A stretch of 64,000 bases of DNA, from contig JAJIRX010000851.1 in NCBI GenBank assembly GCA_023853785.1, positions 1-64,000 on the forward strand, read 5' to 3'. This DNA comes from Psilocybe azurescens (lineage: Eukaryota > Basidiomycota > Agaricomycetes > Agaricales > Agrocybaceae). Below are positions 1-11,800 of this stretch, piece after piece; the first letter of the stretch is position 1, and the number at the start of each line of letters is the position of its first letter. Under the pieces are notes generated by a model that worked only from the letters and a program-made list of their open reading frames with translations, was not told the origin of the DNA and ran no database searches. A program made the position numbers and the translations under genes.

Positions 1-233
1 AAAGGGTGAGCCTATAATTATGATGACATGTTTTAAATTACAAATTCACGTGGTTACGTTACAAGGTCACATCACGTTGTTGAAGATCACGTTGGCGATC
101 ACAGGAGTTGTGACGCCGTTGAATCCTGGTTAAAGAACAAGTCTTTACTACGTAAAGAACTCGTAACCTTGTAACGTAACCACGTGAATTTGTAATTTAA
201 AACATGTCATCATAATTATAGGCTCACCCTTTT
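1..233. mobile_element. MITE-like element with 67-bp perfect terminal inverted repeats
   Basis: Bases 1-67 are the exact reverse complement of 233-167. The first difference is at position 68. The centre (about 70-165) is a short spacer with no coding potential. Such long perfect arms on an element of about 233 bp are typical of a young non-autonomous DNA transposon. The window begins inside or at the very edge of the left arm, so target-site duplication and true length cannot be read. A decayed relative lies at 59145-59256. Confidence 0.8.
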
Positions 234-1684
234 GGTTATACTTTGCTGATATTCACACTTGTTCACTTGGTTACTTCTGTGTTTCTTTTGTGCGTGGGGC
301 TATAGCAATGCCTGTGGGAAAATCCCTTTGTTTCCTTCTCTTTCCTTTCCATATTATTGCTGCCTCCCATTGTCCTTGGGGTATGTTTACTTGTTTTTCT
401 GCATGATATCTTTTTTGGTTTGTTGTTAAATGGTTGGTATGTAGTCTTATATAGTGTATATGCTTAGCTTTTCAGCTTTACTGTAGTTTAGTAGTTAGGA
501 ACTGCACGGGTTACGCGTGAGTAAATGACGGGTTTTTAATGTTAGTCAGATAGACACAAATTTTATCCAATTTTTACAATTTATTTCATGCAAATCGGTT
601 GAGAACTCACCAAGTTATGCCCTCTGCAAGTTTGGGGCACTTAGGTCCAGTGCTGGTCATGCAATGAGCTCAACATTGATGGCGGGTATGCCAAATTTGG
701 AAATTTGCCAAATTAGGTGATCGCAGCCCGGAAATCGTGATGTCACAGCATCAGTTTGTGTTGCTTTTGGCTCAAACTTGGTAGGAGTGTAGCTCACTCA
801 ATTCCGCACCGATTTGCACAAAAAAATTTGCAAAAAAGGTAAAATTTGTCTCTACAAGTTAAATACATAAAAACCCATGAATATTTATGGGTAACCCATG
901 CAGTTCCCTGACTGACCTGCCAAATCTCCAAGTGGTTTGACATTCTCTGTGTATTAAGACAACAAAGCAGCCAATGCTGCAAAATATGAGTTACTATTCA
1001 ATAGAATGTGATTATTGCACAATGAAACTCTTATCTTTAGTCTGAGTATTCTCTTGCTCAGTAGAAGACATTAAATATATAGATTTGTTTGAATTTGAAG
1101 CAGGATTAGAACAAGGATATATCAGTTGAGGAAGAAGAAGAAGAAAAACTAAGCTTACTAAAGAATTTGTTCCTCATTATTCACAACAGTTTTTTGTAAG
1201 CCCATCTGATAAACTTTATGTGCACTTCAAATCTTGTTCTCTCAGTGATTTGGAGTTTGACTCTTTCTCTCTTATGCATACCAATTATTTACATCACTTT
1301 TGTTAATTCCTCTTAAATTTGCTTTTCATTTATTAATTTTTACCTTTAGTAAAGATGTAAGATTCATAAAGTATATCCCACCAAAGTAATCGTGATTTTC
1401 AGATGCACCTATGACTATCCCTTGTTCAACTCCTCAATTGATCACCTGACTTATTTTCTTTAGATAAATTTGATGTCTTGTTTGATTCTAAGGCTAACAG
1501 ATTCAACAATTCACATGAATCACTTGATCTTGCTAATGTCACATGAATTTGCTGCAAGTGACCAGTAACTGGCTGACATGTGATTAAATTACTATGAATC
1601 ATGATTATTAATAATACAATAACAATTATTATAATATATATTTTTATTGCAAATTTGGGTGTAAAGAAAAAAAAGAACTCGTTA
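234..1684. other. AT-rich intergenic DNA
   Basis: No supported gene. The stretch is AT-rich, with a GAA-rich run near 1130-1146 and an almost pure A/T palindromic stretch near 1605-1652. Short open frames here show no recognisable protein signal. Confidence 0.5.
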
Positions 1685-2135
1685 CAGCTATCTGCAAAAC
1701 CCTAGGCCGCTTTCAAATTTCTCATGTGTGCGCCTTTGTTTGTACCAAACAACTATTTTTGGTTGCCCGAGCTCCATGACATCGCTGTGGAGTCATGATA
1801 TCAACCCGGTTATGGTCGTTCCAGCAGCTTCGCTCGTTTGTCAACTATCTATACTATCATCTATTCAACGTCTACTGCTACTTGACACAGTGTAAGCCTC
1901 ATACTATGGGAAACTATTGCTATATCCCAGAAGAACAGAAGAGACTCGTTCTTACAATGTCCCTTCGCGGTATGAAGCCAGAAGAGTGGGGAGAGGAGTA
2001 ATGTGGGGCGTAGAGGGACAAGCAAACGACGCTTGCGTCATCCGTGCTACGGATTACCAAAAGAGGTTGTTTGAGCCAAACAAAGGCGCACACACGAAAA
2101 AAAATGAAAGCGGCCTAGGGTTTTGCAGATAGCTG
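1685..2135. mobile_element. Non-autonomous Tc1/mariner-like element, TA-flanked
   Basis: The left end begins CAGCTATCTGC and the right end finishes GCAGATAGCTG. The arms stay similar inward for about 80 bp with some mismatches. Both ends abut a TA dinucleotide (1683-1684 and 2136-2137), the target-site duplication expected of Tc1/mariner transposons. The 451-bp interior carries a short transposase-like N-terminal exon (1906-2001) and nothing else, so this looks like an internal-deletion derivative mobilised in trans. The superfamily call rests on the TA flanks and the exon, not on a DDE domain. Confidence 0.75.
1906..2001 (+). pseudogene. Transposase N-terminal exon remnant (helix-turn-helix region)
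   Basis: An ATG at 1906 opens a 31-residue frame starting MGNYCYIPEEQK and ending RGMKPEEWGEE before TAA. The layout (Met-Gly, basic/hydrophobic helix, then 'RGMKPEEW') resembles the first helix-turn-helix of transposases common in basidiomycete genomes. It lies centrally in the TA-flanked inverted-repeat element, as expected for the stump left after internal deletion of an autonomous copy. No catalytic domain remains. Resemblance is from pattern memory only. Confidence 0.45.
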
Positions 2136-2137
2136 TA

Positions 2138-2571
2138 ATGCCGGGCAAAGCCTCGGCCCTCACCACAAGTAGACGTATCGTAGGTGGCCCAGTCCTATGC
2201 TGCCTACGTGACATCGTCGCGAACTACGGATATGTGACAAGTTGTTCTTAATCAACCTATCTACAAAACAGCTACTTGAGTTGCAAGTGGCTTCACATCA
2301 AACCTTGCAATGATGGAAATTCTCGGTATGCTACCTATGAACTTATTGGATGCGTTGCACACTCCCACCTCAATCTCACTCATGAAAATCTACGAATTTC
2401 AACTCTGTCAGACAAACTACGGGTATCACCGCATTGGACGATCAAGCAGACGTAACGGACTGTATTTCAGAGCTGTAACATACGAATAAGATTCGATTCT
2501 TTGCTCTTTACGCGAAAACGAACAGGAGCGACTGCAAAACCGCCTGGAAGGTTCCTGAGTACACTTCATCA
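2138..2571. other. Intergenic spacer
   Basis: Lies between the mariner-like element and the 3' end of the small secreted protein gene. No gene or repeat could be supported here. Confidence 0.4.
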
Positions 2572-3076
2572 CTAATAGCATCCCTCAGGTCTATCGGAGA
2601 GGCACAGAGTCGTGCAAAACTGCCATCCACCGATCCACGCACTACGGTGTGAGCCCGAAATCGACGCACCTCCCGCTCCACACTTCTCTCTAACCCTCTG
2701 CGCTGCCCTCCCAATTCTGCCCCACGGATCCCAGCATTCTTTGTGACAATTGTATTCCACGATATGCAGCATCTATTGCCATAACTATCCCAATCGCACT
2801 CCGCACCCGTATACTTGGTATCTGGGGTCAAATTAGAGAGCTTGTGGATGATTTTATCACATGCGACGGAGCTGCCGCGGTTGTTGACGTAGTCGCAGTA
2901 AATCTCGTTTGGGTTGGTGTTTCCTGGACAGTCGACCCGGGCTTGAAGGACGTTCATGACGAGGCTGTGATTGCGAGAGACGCTGATAACTTCAGCATTG
3001 GGCCGAGGAACGGACATGACCGCAGGGATCATGACGGCCATGGAGGCAAGGGTACTTGCGATGGTGAAAACTTCAT
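2572..3076 (-). CDS. Small secreted cysteine-rich protein (frame disrupted)
   Basis: The ATG at 3076 is followed by Met-Lys-Phe, and the matching hydrophobic signal sequence (TIASTLASMAVMIPAVMS) lies in the next frame. The shift is at a four-base T run on the coding strand (3067-3070). The mature part is acidic to neutral and rich in cysteine: five Cys in the first half (CPGN, YCDY, ACDK, ECDW, RC) and, after a second shift near 2770, six more (NCHKEC, KC, FC, LC, GCY), ending about residue 165. A TATA-like box lies about 140 bp upstream. Size, signal peptide and paired cysteines indicate an extracellular small secreted protein. I recognise no named family. Either a gene with two sequence errors or a recent pseudogene. 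Confidence 0.55.
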
Positions 3077-3212
3077 GATTGATCTGTCAGAATAAGCGTT
3101 AGGATGAATGCTAGTGGTGATTGGGATGGAACATGATAAGGACTAAATAGACGAACCTGGGGAGCAGGGATCAATTGTGTCTGCTACAGAGAGAATGGTC
3201 GGAAGGCGCTGA

Positions 3213-3220
3213 CCTTTATA
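3213..3220 (-). promoter_or_regulatory. TATA-like box of the small secreted protein gene
   Basis: The minus strand reads TATAAAGG here, about 140 bp before the ATG at 3076. The intervening sequence is CT-rich, like a fungal 5' leader. Confidence 0.4.
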
Positions 3221-4243
3221 TGTTTATACTCGCCTAAATTCGCGTACTTTACCGATAAGTTAGCGAGTTTGAAATGGAAGGATACGATGGCTTATGCAGG
3301 ACGAGCCGATCCTCCTTGCTTTTTGCAGTCCTCGAGACTAATCGTATCATCAACACATTCAGACTCCCTCAAACCCGGGCAATGTCATTAGATCGTTGTC
3401 GACCCCTAAAATGTCCAGCGCTTAGCGCAGTCAAAAACAACCAACTTCCAAGAACATTTTATGTGGAAGGTAAAGCAGGGTACAGAGAAACTTGCAGCAA
3501 AATGAACGTACAGTGTAATCTACCTTGTATTTAGGCCTTTGCAATGAGCCTAGGACTCAGTCCGAAAAGATTCAAGTAGTTTTTCTTGCTGCGATGGATA
3601 CCGCTTAGAAATTGGAGAACATCGAATGAGGTTCCTCGTCGCGTGCCAAGTCCGTTCGTTAGATATTAGGTCCGCATCGTCTACATATAAGTAAATATAT
3701 AGTATGCAGTAGATTTCGGTCTTTGATATCATATATGGTCCAATTTGATTTACGTCACACCTCTAGATGAGCCGTGCACGGTGAATCTCCATGCATCTCC
3801 TCATGTTACACTGGTAACTGCTGGTTGGGGTAGGTTGGGGTACCAGGCGGCAGGGAGAGAGCGATCAAAGCGCTCTTTGTGGCTGAGGATGCCTTCACGC
3901 GGATTCCCTCTTCAACCCTACTATGTGCCGATAGATGTCTGTGCTACTGCATTCATAATGCACACAGAGTGCATACAAAGTAATAGTAGAGAGCTGTATA
4001 AAAGGGCACTGTAAGATAATTCAACTTGTATAAACCAACAAAAGCTGATAGTGAGTAGAGTTCCTAAGGTTCCCACTTATGCCAAACCGAATCCCAATTC
4101 CGACTAGATGTTACTCCATTGTCGTTACATAGCCAAAAGGCACATATATTCCAGTATTTGCTTACTAGCAGAGATTCAAAACGACAGAATAAAAGATAAT
4201 ACGTATTATGTGGAACTTGGAAGAAAACTCAGCTCTAAAAGGC
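3221..4243. other. Intergenic DNA between two minus-strand genes
   Basis: Contains no supported gene. A plus-strand TATAAAAG at 3997-4004 has no gene downstream of it, because the next 1.6 kb is antisense kinase-like gene 1. Confidence 0.4.
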
Positions 4244-5858
4244 CTACAGATTCTTTGACTTTAATCCACCTGGATGGAGTAGCAGGCGATAAACGAAAAA
4301 GGATAATTTAGATAAAAAACGTCGGATCCAGGGTACAGTATGCCAGCCCCAGGAAGTACGACAGACTCTGCGCAATAAAAATGTTGTCCAAGGTATAGGA
4401 AGTTCCCTGTAATGTGACCATTTACGTGCGAATTCAGGCGTGACATGCGCCCAACGGTTGTACTTATCATAGTCTTGTGTTCCATTAAGATCTTTGGATT
4501 CTATGGGCTGATCAAGTTCAGCTTCCGATAATTGCGATACCATTTCCTCGAAAAAGACAGAGCTTCAGACGCGGTGAAGCGAAATGCTAGATTCCGAGTC
4601 GTGAGCCTGTCAAGGAAAGGGGCAAACATGGGCACACGATAAGTTAAGTACTGCAGTGGCCATTCATCAGCAAAATCAGCAAAAAACATTACGGAAGGAA
4701 CTTGTGTAGCGTACCTGATAGGAATGACAGAAAGAAACGCCAAGCGCCCCGACGTCGAATATAAATGGGTTGAAATCATACTCGCCCTGTTCGGTGTCAG
4801 CAACGACATTGATTGTACCCCAGGACTCGTAGTACGGAAGACGGTATTGGGCTCGATCGACTCCAGACGGCAACTTGATTGAATGATCAACATCGAAGAT
4901 AGCGTATGAAAGACAATCTCTCGACCGTAGGTCGATTCGAACTTTGTTGTTCGACAGTCTACGATCATCGCTAAAATGGTCGACCAGAAAATTACCACCG
5001 TTGATATCCTGGAAAAATAAATATAGAACGAAATGTTATTTCTTAGAGCTCACTCTATGAGTTATGCCGTGTTCATGCAAAAAGTTCAGGCCCTAGAACA
5101 ATGATCAGTTACATATAATGTATTGGTGTACTATAATACATACTTTAAGTAATGACAGCATGATGTTCAATACTTCCTGCAATCTTCTTGGCCATGGAGA
5201 TTGAATGAAAGGCCCCCATCTGCAACAAAACAGGTCATTCGGAACCCATGAGAAGCCATGGCAAATGGATGGCATACCTAGGCATCACCACAAAAGAGAA
5301 TCCTTCGATTGGCAATATATCCAGAACCGGGATCATACAGTTCTTTTTCAGAGTATCTAAATCTTGTCGTTTCAAGAAATGCAGAATAGCTAATTCCTCA
5401 GTGTTGGCTCGTACGACCTTGATTGCCACATGACGGTTGAGTGAATCTTGCGCGAAAACGACTTTTCCCTGAACAGAAATCAGATCAGCTTAATTAATGA
5501 GAGACACAACCCTGACATACCCGACTTTCATATGCACGGAGAGGAATTTCGGAGTCCAGATCATAGTGAGCATAAGGATGTTCAGCGGTTGAACCCTCTT
5601 CATGGGCCACAGATGGGAACGTAGAGAACGAGACTTCATCGTAGACGTCATATGGCTGTCGCTGATATAGGGTATATCCATGGTCATGAAACCACTGGAC
5701 GGTGGAAGGCGCATCCCAAAAAGCAACACGTTCGAGGGGATCGCCTGGCTCGCCTGGTATGAGTGAGAAATTGATCGTGATCCCTTGGCTCTATCAGCAA
5801 AAGAATGATGGTAATGAAGATATACTATAGGTTTGTATGAAATGCAGCACACCGCCAT
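4244..5858 (-). CDS. Protein kinase-like protein, agaricomycete family (copy 1)
   Basis: Seven exons can be read: 5853-5858 (ATG GCG only), 5521-5790, 5278-5468, 5144-5219, 5054-5092, 4715-5008 and 4244-4650. The product is about 427 residues. The N-terminal extension contains PGEPGDPLERVAFWDAP. The kinase-like core has AIKVV (beta-3 lysine), VVMPR (hinge), HGITHR|DINGGNFLV (catalytic loop, split by an intron) and FDVDHSIKLP where DFG is expected. The C-terminus has YNRWAHVTPEF...WTTFLLRR. The fold is that of an expanded agaricomycete kinase-like family, and catalysis is uncertain because DFG reads DVD. One base is missing in the run at 4551-4555; adding it makes the exon total 1284 nt, exactly in frame. 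Intron positions match copy 2 at 59.3 kb. Confidence 0.85.
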
Positions 5859-8844
5859 GCTTCTATCCAGACTGTGACTCAACGGAAGCTGCAAAGGCAA
5901 AGTGCAACCAGAGGGTTACGTCGCGTAGTAAGTTGTAACAGGCAGTTTCAATCGCGAATAGTTGTGAGAATTAGACGATTAATTTCCCACGCCTTGTCAA
6001 TCAGGCCTTCCCAATCTTTTCTTTTGAATCTTTTTCAACAAGCAGACGAGATACTAAGAGGCACGGGTGTAAATGTACACCAATCAACGCTATTTTATAT
6101 ACTAGGACTCTAAGACTAGACTGCATGGCACTTAGTAACTTGGTAGTTTCTATTTTTGTTTTTATCATACATGTATAATGCGTATCCGGACTTACAGTCG
6201 GAACTTCAACAAATACCAGCCAAGACACATGGCATATATATATATACGTATCCCGTGTCGTCCTTTCAAGCCAAGTACAAATGAATGAGATGAAAAGACT
6301 TAAATAATCGATCTCATAAAGCATACGTATGACATGCATTTTGAAGTTGCTAATGTATATTTAACACAAATTCTGTGGCCTGGTCTTCACCGAGGCCAGA
6401 TCGCCGGAGGCGATCCTTTATGAAAAGATGATATTCGAATTGATACAGATACAGATCTAAATAAGAAGCATCCAAAAGGATTATTGAGGGTGTACGAAAT
6501 TACGGGACTGGCAGGCAAAGACTTGGTAAACATGTTTGTGTATCAGGATCTTGTTTCCAAAGCAAACGAAATTTACATCTTGATCTTTAATAAACTGTGT
6601 CGAATATGTCTCATAATTCTGCATTAAAATACTCATATGAACGCAAGCCAAGATGTCTCAAATATATTTTTCAATCTGCGCGTCTGAAGTCCAACCAGTT
6701 TTCTAGTGATAGGCCTCCATAACGCCGGTTGGCTTATAAAAACTATATTCATAGTATGTATTTGGAGAACTTATTTTCGGGTGCACGCCTCCCTATCAAA
6801 AAGCACGACTCAGGAAACTTCAACAAATAGACAATACAGAAGACCGAACGAACTGTATTTGTCCTCGGATCACCAGTATACTGAGCTTTGTACCGGCTTA
6901 AATGACGACGTGCTGACCTTTGAGTGGGTAATCTTAATTCGACAGTAGATAGACTGTGTCCCCGTGGTCCTGTGAAGTAATAATTGAAAGGAGCACTTTT
7001 GTATCAAGCATTATCCGTTTGATATAGCTCAGAAAATGACCCGCGAGGAGTTTATTTAGATCAGGCAACCCTCCTTTTTGTCGTGATACGCCTTTCTGTC
7101 GGACCGTCCAGTGTGGTACTGCTAAGCTTTGATATTCGTCCACAATTTATAGGATTCAGAGCGATGGGTAAGGACACAGGGGTTACAACGGATAAGACGG
7201 GTGATATTTGCACTTCGTTGCAAACGCGTGAATTACCTTCTGGGTGGGCATTACTAATTACAATCATCGGTAATCGCGCTTCCTGTAATACTCCGAGAAG
7301 AATACTATAAAAATGGAGCAAACTTACTACATGCGGGATAATTCCAATACACCAGTGCTTTGGAGAACGAGCACGCCTTTCGGACGAGGTTGTGGAGTGA
7401 TATATAGAATCAGTATCTTATGTGAACGTGAGTTAACCTGTGCCTGATTTTTCTCAGCATTTTTCACTCACATGTGCAGCCTGTCTGAATAAATATGAAC
7501 AAGATGAAGCCATTGTATATCTTGGGACTTAGAGGAGAAAGGCTGGGTCTGACTTCATGACACACTCACTGGGATCCATCCATCGTTATCGAGTTTCGAT
7601 CGAAATCACTTAAGATTCAGCAGTAGAGCGGATATAATTGCCGATGTATGACTTGTGTCTATCTGTCTGGGAATAGTGGATATCTATCAACAGTTTGAAG
7701 GGATTCTGAAAAGAGGGACAGTCGGTTATACAGACGCATGTGCATCCATATGTCTTTTGCGACAACTGTACTTCCACCGATGCTGAACTCTCGGGTCACT
7801 TTTATTTTAGACAGATAGGGATGACTGAAGCGTTGCACAGAGCCATTTTAAATGCCGACTTCCCCATTCTTCCTATTAGTAATTCGAGTAATTCCTTGAG
7901 TCATTGCGGTAGTGGATGCGCATACAAGTCACAGATAATAGAAATGTATGGCTTCTTAGAGAGCCATCCACCTTCATATTGAATAATACAAGGATCCTTA
8001 GGACGGTATACAAGTAATTCTTTCATATATGCTATGATAGGCCAGGACCGATAGATGGATCAACCTTGGGAATTTTTATCATGACGGGCGTCTATTTCTT
8101 GGCCTCGTGAAAATGCTTCAAGTATATAGAAACATGATAGCAGAGCTCCCCACACGCTTTTGACAGCACATGGTTCCAATATAATCCATAGACATCTTTT
8201 GAGAATCAGATGCTGTGGTCCTTTTTCAAATACCAAATATCTTTCGTTACTCCCACACTAATCTACAGATGGATCACAAGTACCGTTGATGAATGCACAC
8301 TGTTTAAGCTTCGATTCTAGAGTACTTGTGAATTCCAAGCCCTATGAACAGATATAGTGAGCAGGCCCTGCTCATGCTGTGCTACGACATATTTGGTTCG
8401 CTGATTGACACCAAATCAAAAAAAGATATCAGGGCACTCGATCAGAACATTCAATGGCTTTTCTTGCTTTCCAGAAGCAGTATGGGTTTAAATTACGCCG
8501 CAATCCTACCATATTGTTCCACAGGGAAGTCGTAGCGGATAATACATCATCAATTTATCTAATGTCTTTGCTTACATGCAGTTTCTTTGAGCGTCTGGTA
8601 ACAAGCGGTCGTCCTTAGTTCTGTCACTTCTGACACCGATTGATCAATAACTTTTCGTAATAGTCAAAGTGTGTGCATTCATAATGTAGTTGAGCGACTT
8701 TGTGCTAAAGACAAGAATAATAACGGATATCTGAATACGTATGTACTAAACTGCGGGAAAGTGATTAAAAAATGAGAATCTGCAGACATTTGAAATCTAA
8801 AGAGCTATGCATGATGGGTCGTCAAGAAAGAGAGAGATAGAAAT
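5859..8844. other. Gene-poor intergenic region
   Basis: About 3 kb of AT-rich sequence, including a TA dinucleotide run near 6234-6246. Open frames are short, overlap on both strands and carry no recognisable motif. I see no gene. Confidence 0.45.
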
Positions 8845-11800
8845 TCATGAGCTTTTCCTCTTCCTAGAGGGCAGGAAACTGCCCGAATGGATTCGGAAAA
8901 GATACGTCAAGACATAAATGGCAAATACCTGTTATGAAAATAAAATCAGCTTATCGGTAAAGGGAGCTCAAGAACAAGAGGAACATACATTAAACATGGA
9001 GAATACAAGCATAAAGCCGATGTTTCTCCAGCGGTGATTGTAAAAGATGTTAAAGTTGGAGCCAAGGAACTGATCAGAGTTGTCGACTCCACAGAATTGG
9101 CAGCCGGAGGTGGCGTCGGGGTTCTGCAAGTAACCACCGGCGGTAGATATGAAGTCGGATAGGTATTGCGAACATGTGAGGTTGCTAGGAGGCTCCACAG
9201 TCACGAATTCAATAGGAGAGCAAGCAACAGGACGATTTCCGAGTGCTTAGAGAAATGTGAGCTTTGTCGAACGGTAGTAATAGTTATACAAATGAACATA
9301 CCTTGACCCGCAAACCCTTCCAGAAGATAAGTATAGGGCGATACTCGGTACCTGAAGAGTAAATTGAGATGTGAGCACTTCATCCATAGCTGAAGTCGAA
9401 CGGAAGAAACGTACATCCACTTCCACCAATTAAGCTCTCTGTATGGTTGCATCACACCATTGCTAAGAATATGTGTAAGTATTTCGAAGAAGAATATGAT
9501 ATGTTCATCGCTTACAAGATGATGATGAAGGAGAACAAGAATCCGAAGAGGAGTTGGGCAATTTCTGCACTGGGTGCCATGCTTGCGATGGCCTGGGCGA
9601 TGGTGGTATAGTACAGCGGGAACACAACTCCGACAGACAAGTACGAGTAACCGGCTCTGCCAGATGGGAACCGGGAGGTCCAGTACCAAACGAGGAAGTA
9701 AAGACTCGAGCCAAGAATATTCCAGGGTAATTCAGCCAATATTTGAGCAGTGATGAGGGCCGTCCAGCTGTACATCCTGCTTGGGCGTTCTCTGACCTCG
9801 TAGATAGTACGTGTCGCTACGAAAGGAACCTGCAACATGTTCGCCAATGGTTGACTAGAAAGAAATTGGTCAATGACGTGATTGTTAATAAATTTTGTCG
9901 ACCAACCTAAGGACAAGAAGCATATACACAGCCTAGCACAGTATATTGTTGAGATCATAGTCATCAATTGCTAAGATAACAAGAAACTCACGAAGATCCT
10001 GTTCTGTAGTCCTTGCATACTCTCTTGATTTTTGAAGAAAGACAGACCAATGAAGAATCCACCGGCCACGTTAAGGATGAGTTTAGCGAACAGATATTCC
10101 GAGTTGCGGTAATGGTCTGCAGCTCCACGTTTGACAAGCTCTGCAACCTGATTGAGCCATGGGGTCGGGTATTCAGTCCTGAGGGCAGTTTCGACAGCGG
10201 GTTGGTTGCGTCCAATCGTATGAATTTCTTCGATGTCTTGCGTGACTTTGATCGCTTCAGGAGATCGATTCCAAGTTTCGTGCCAGTTGATACTGCTGTA
10301 GCAGTCGCACCAGCGCCAATCACATCGAGCATGTATTCCGCACTGGTGAAATGGATATGCGAGTCAGGATCAGAAGCCAGCAAAGGGCTGAAAACGACGT
10401 ACGGATTTTCTTCAGGGAGACACGGACGGGCGCCGTTAGTATCGAAGTAGTGTAGCAAAGTTTCCGCGTTGTGTCCAAGGTCACCGAAATAGACTGTTTG
10501 TCCTCCCTTTCTCAGAAGAAGGACTCGGTCAAAGACCTACGAGAAAAGTATTGTCAGATATGAAGGGAAATTTCACGAGTAGGCGAACGTACATGGAACA
10601 ACTCGGCAGAAGGCTTAAAAGAAATGTCAGTGGAAAAGAAGATACATTAAATCGTCGTCACTCACTTGATGGATCCTAAAGATCGACGTGTATCAGCATA
10701 TAGGGATAGATAATCGTATTAGTAACTACTACTCACGTGCAAAGAATAGCTTGGCCTTGATCAGCCAAGCTGCGCAAGAATGCGACGATGTTCCAAGCGC
10801 TCTGAGAATCAAGTCCGGATGTGGGCTCATCGAGGAAAAGCAGGATCTTGGGCTATGAGAGGTAGAGTTCTCAGTGACTGACTTCTAATAATATCAGCTA
10901 GACTACGTACCTTGGCCGCGAGTTCAACACCAATAGTCGTTCGTTTCCGTAATTCTACGCCGAGGGATCCAACAATGGCGTTCCTTTCATTCCATAACCC
11001 ACACATGTGGAGGCATTTATCAACACTTTAATATGTCAAGTTAGGTTTTTGCATGCGACAGACATCATGCGCGACTTACTACTCCTCCTTCTCAGCGAGT
11101 GGAACCGAAATAGGCTGACGCAATTTCGCCGAGAACAAGAGTGCCTCCCTGACAGAGGCGGTAGGCAAATGCGTATCGGCCTGTTGACAATAACCGCTGG
11201 AATAGAATGGTTCATCAACATAGCGGACGTATAATAACACCCGCGCTTACGTTTGGGACTGGAAGTCGTCTGGAAGTGCTTGTCCATTGATGTACCTATC
11301 ACCAGTGACAATACCAACATCGGTTCGTTCAGCGAGAACGTTAAGGAGAGTTGTCTAAAAGTCACAGTCAGACAGAGTTATAAAAGGGACAAAAACACAC
11401 CTTCCCAGCACCCGATTCACCCATCAACGCAGTCAGCGATCCAGGGAATACATACCCAGAAACGTTGTCGAGAAGTCGTTTGGAGTCACCATTGGGCAGA
11501 TTGATGTGGTATTGGAGATGGGTGAAGGAGAAAACATCCTTGTGCTTCGTTCCTTTATCCTTGCGACCATTGGCAATGCCCATTTCCTGTGCCGATTTCT
11601 TCTCTACGTAGGGAACATCATCGGATTCTTCTGCTGTGTCGAGTTGGGTGCCTCGCTTATAAAGGGTCATCACTGAAATACCGGTCAACGACGTATTGAT
11701 TTCCGTGAACAAGAATAGAGCGCCGATGAAACCCATGCCAAACGCCACGAGAATACCAAGGTTCTAATTGCAATCGATCAGCCATTGCTTGAAGTAACGG

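Noticed and set aside
2771..2812. A 42-nt intron (GTATAC...AATAG) to explain the second frame change in the secreted protein
   Set aside because: The phase is wrong: removing it does not join the two cysteine-rich frames.
3997..4004. Plus-strand TATAAAAG considered as a promoter
   Set aside because: No plus-strand gene follows; the next 1.6 kb encodes kinase-like gene 1 on the other strand.
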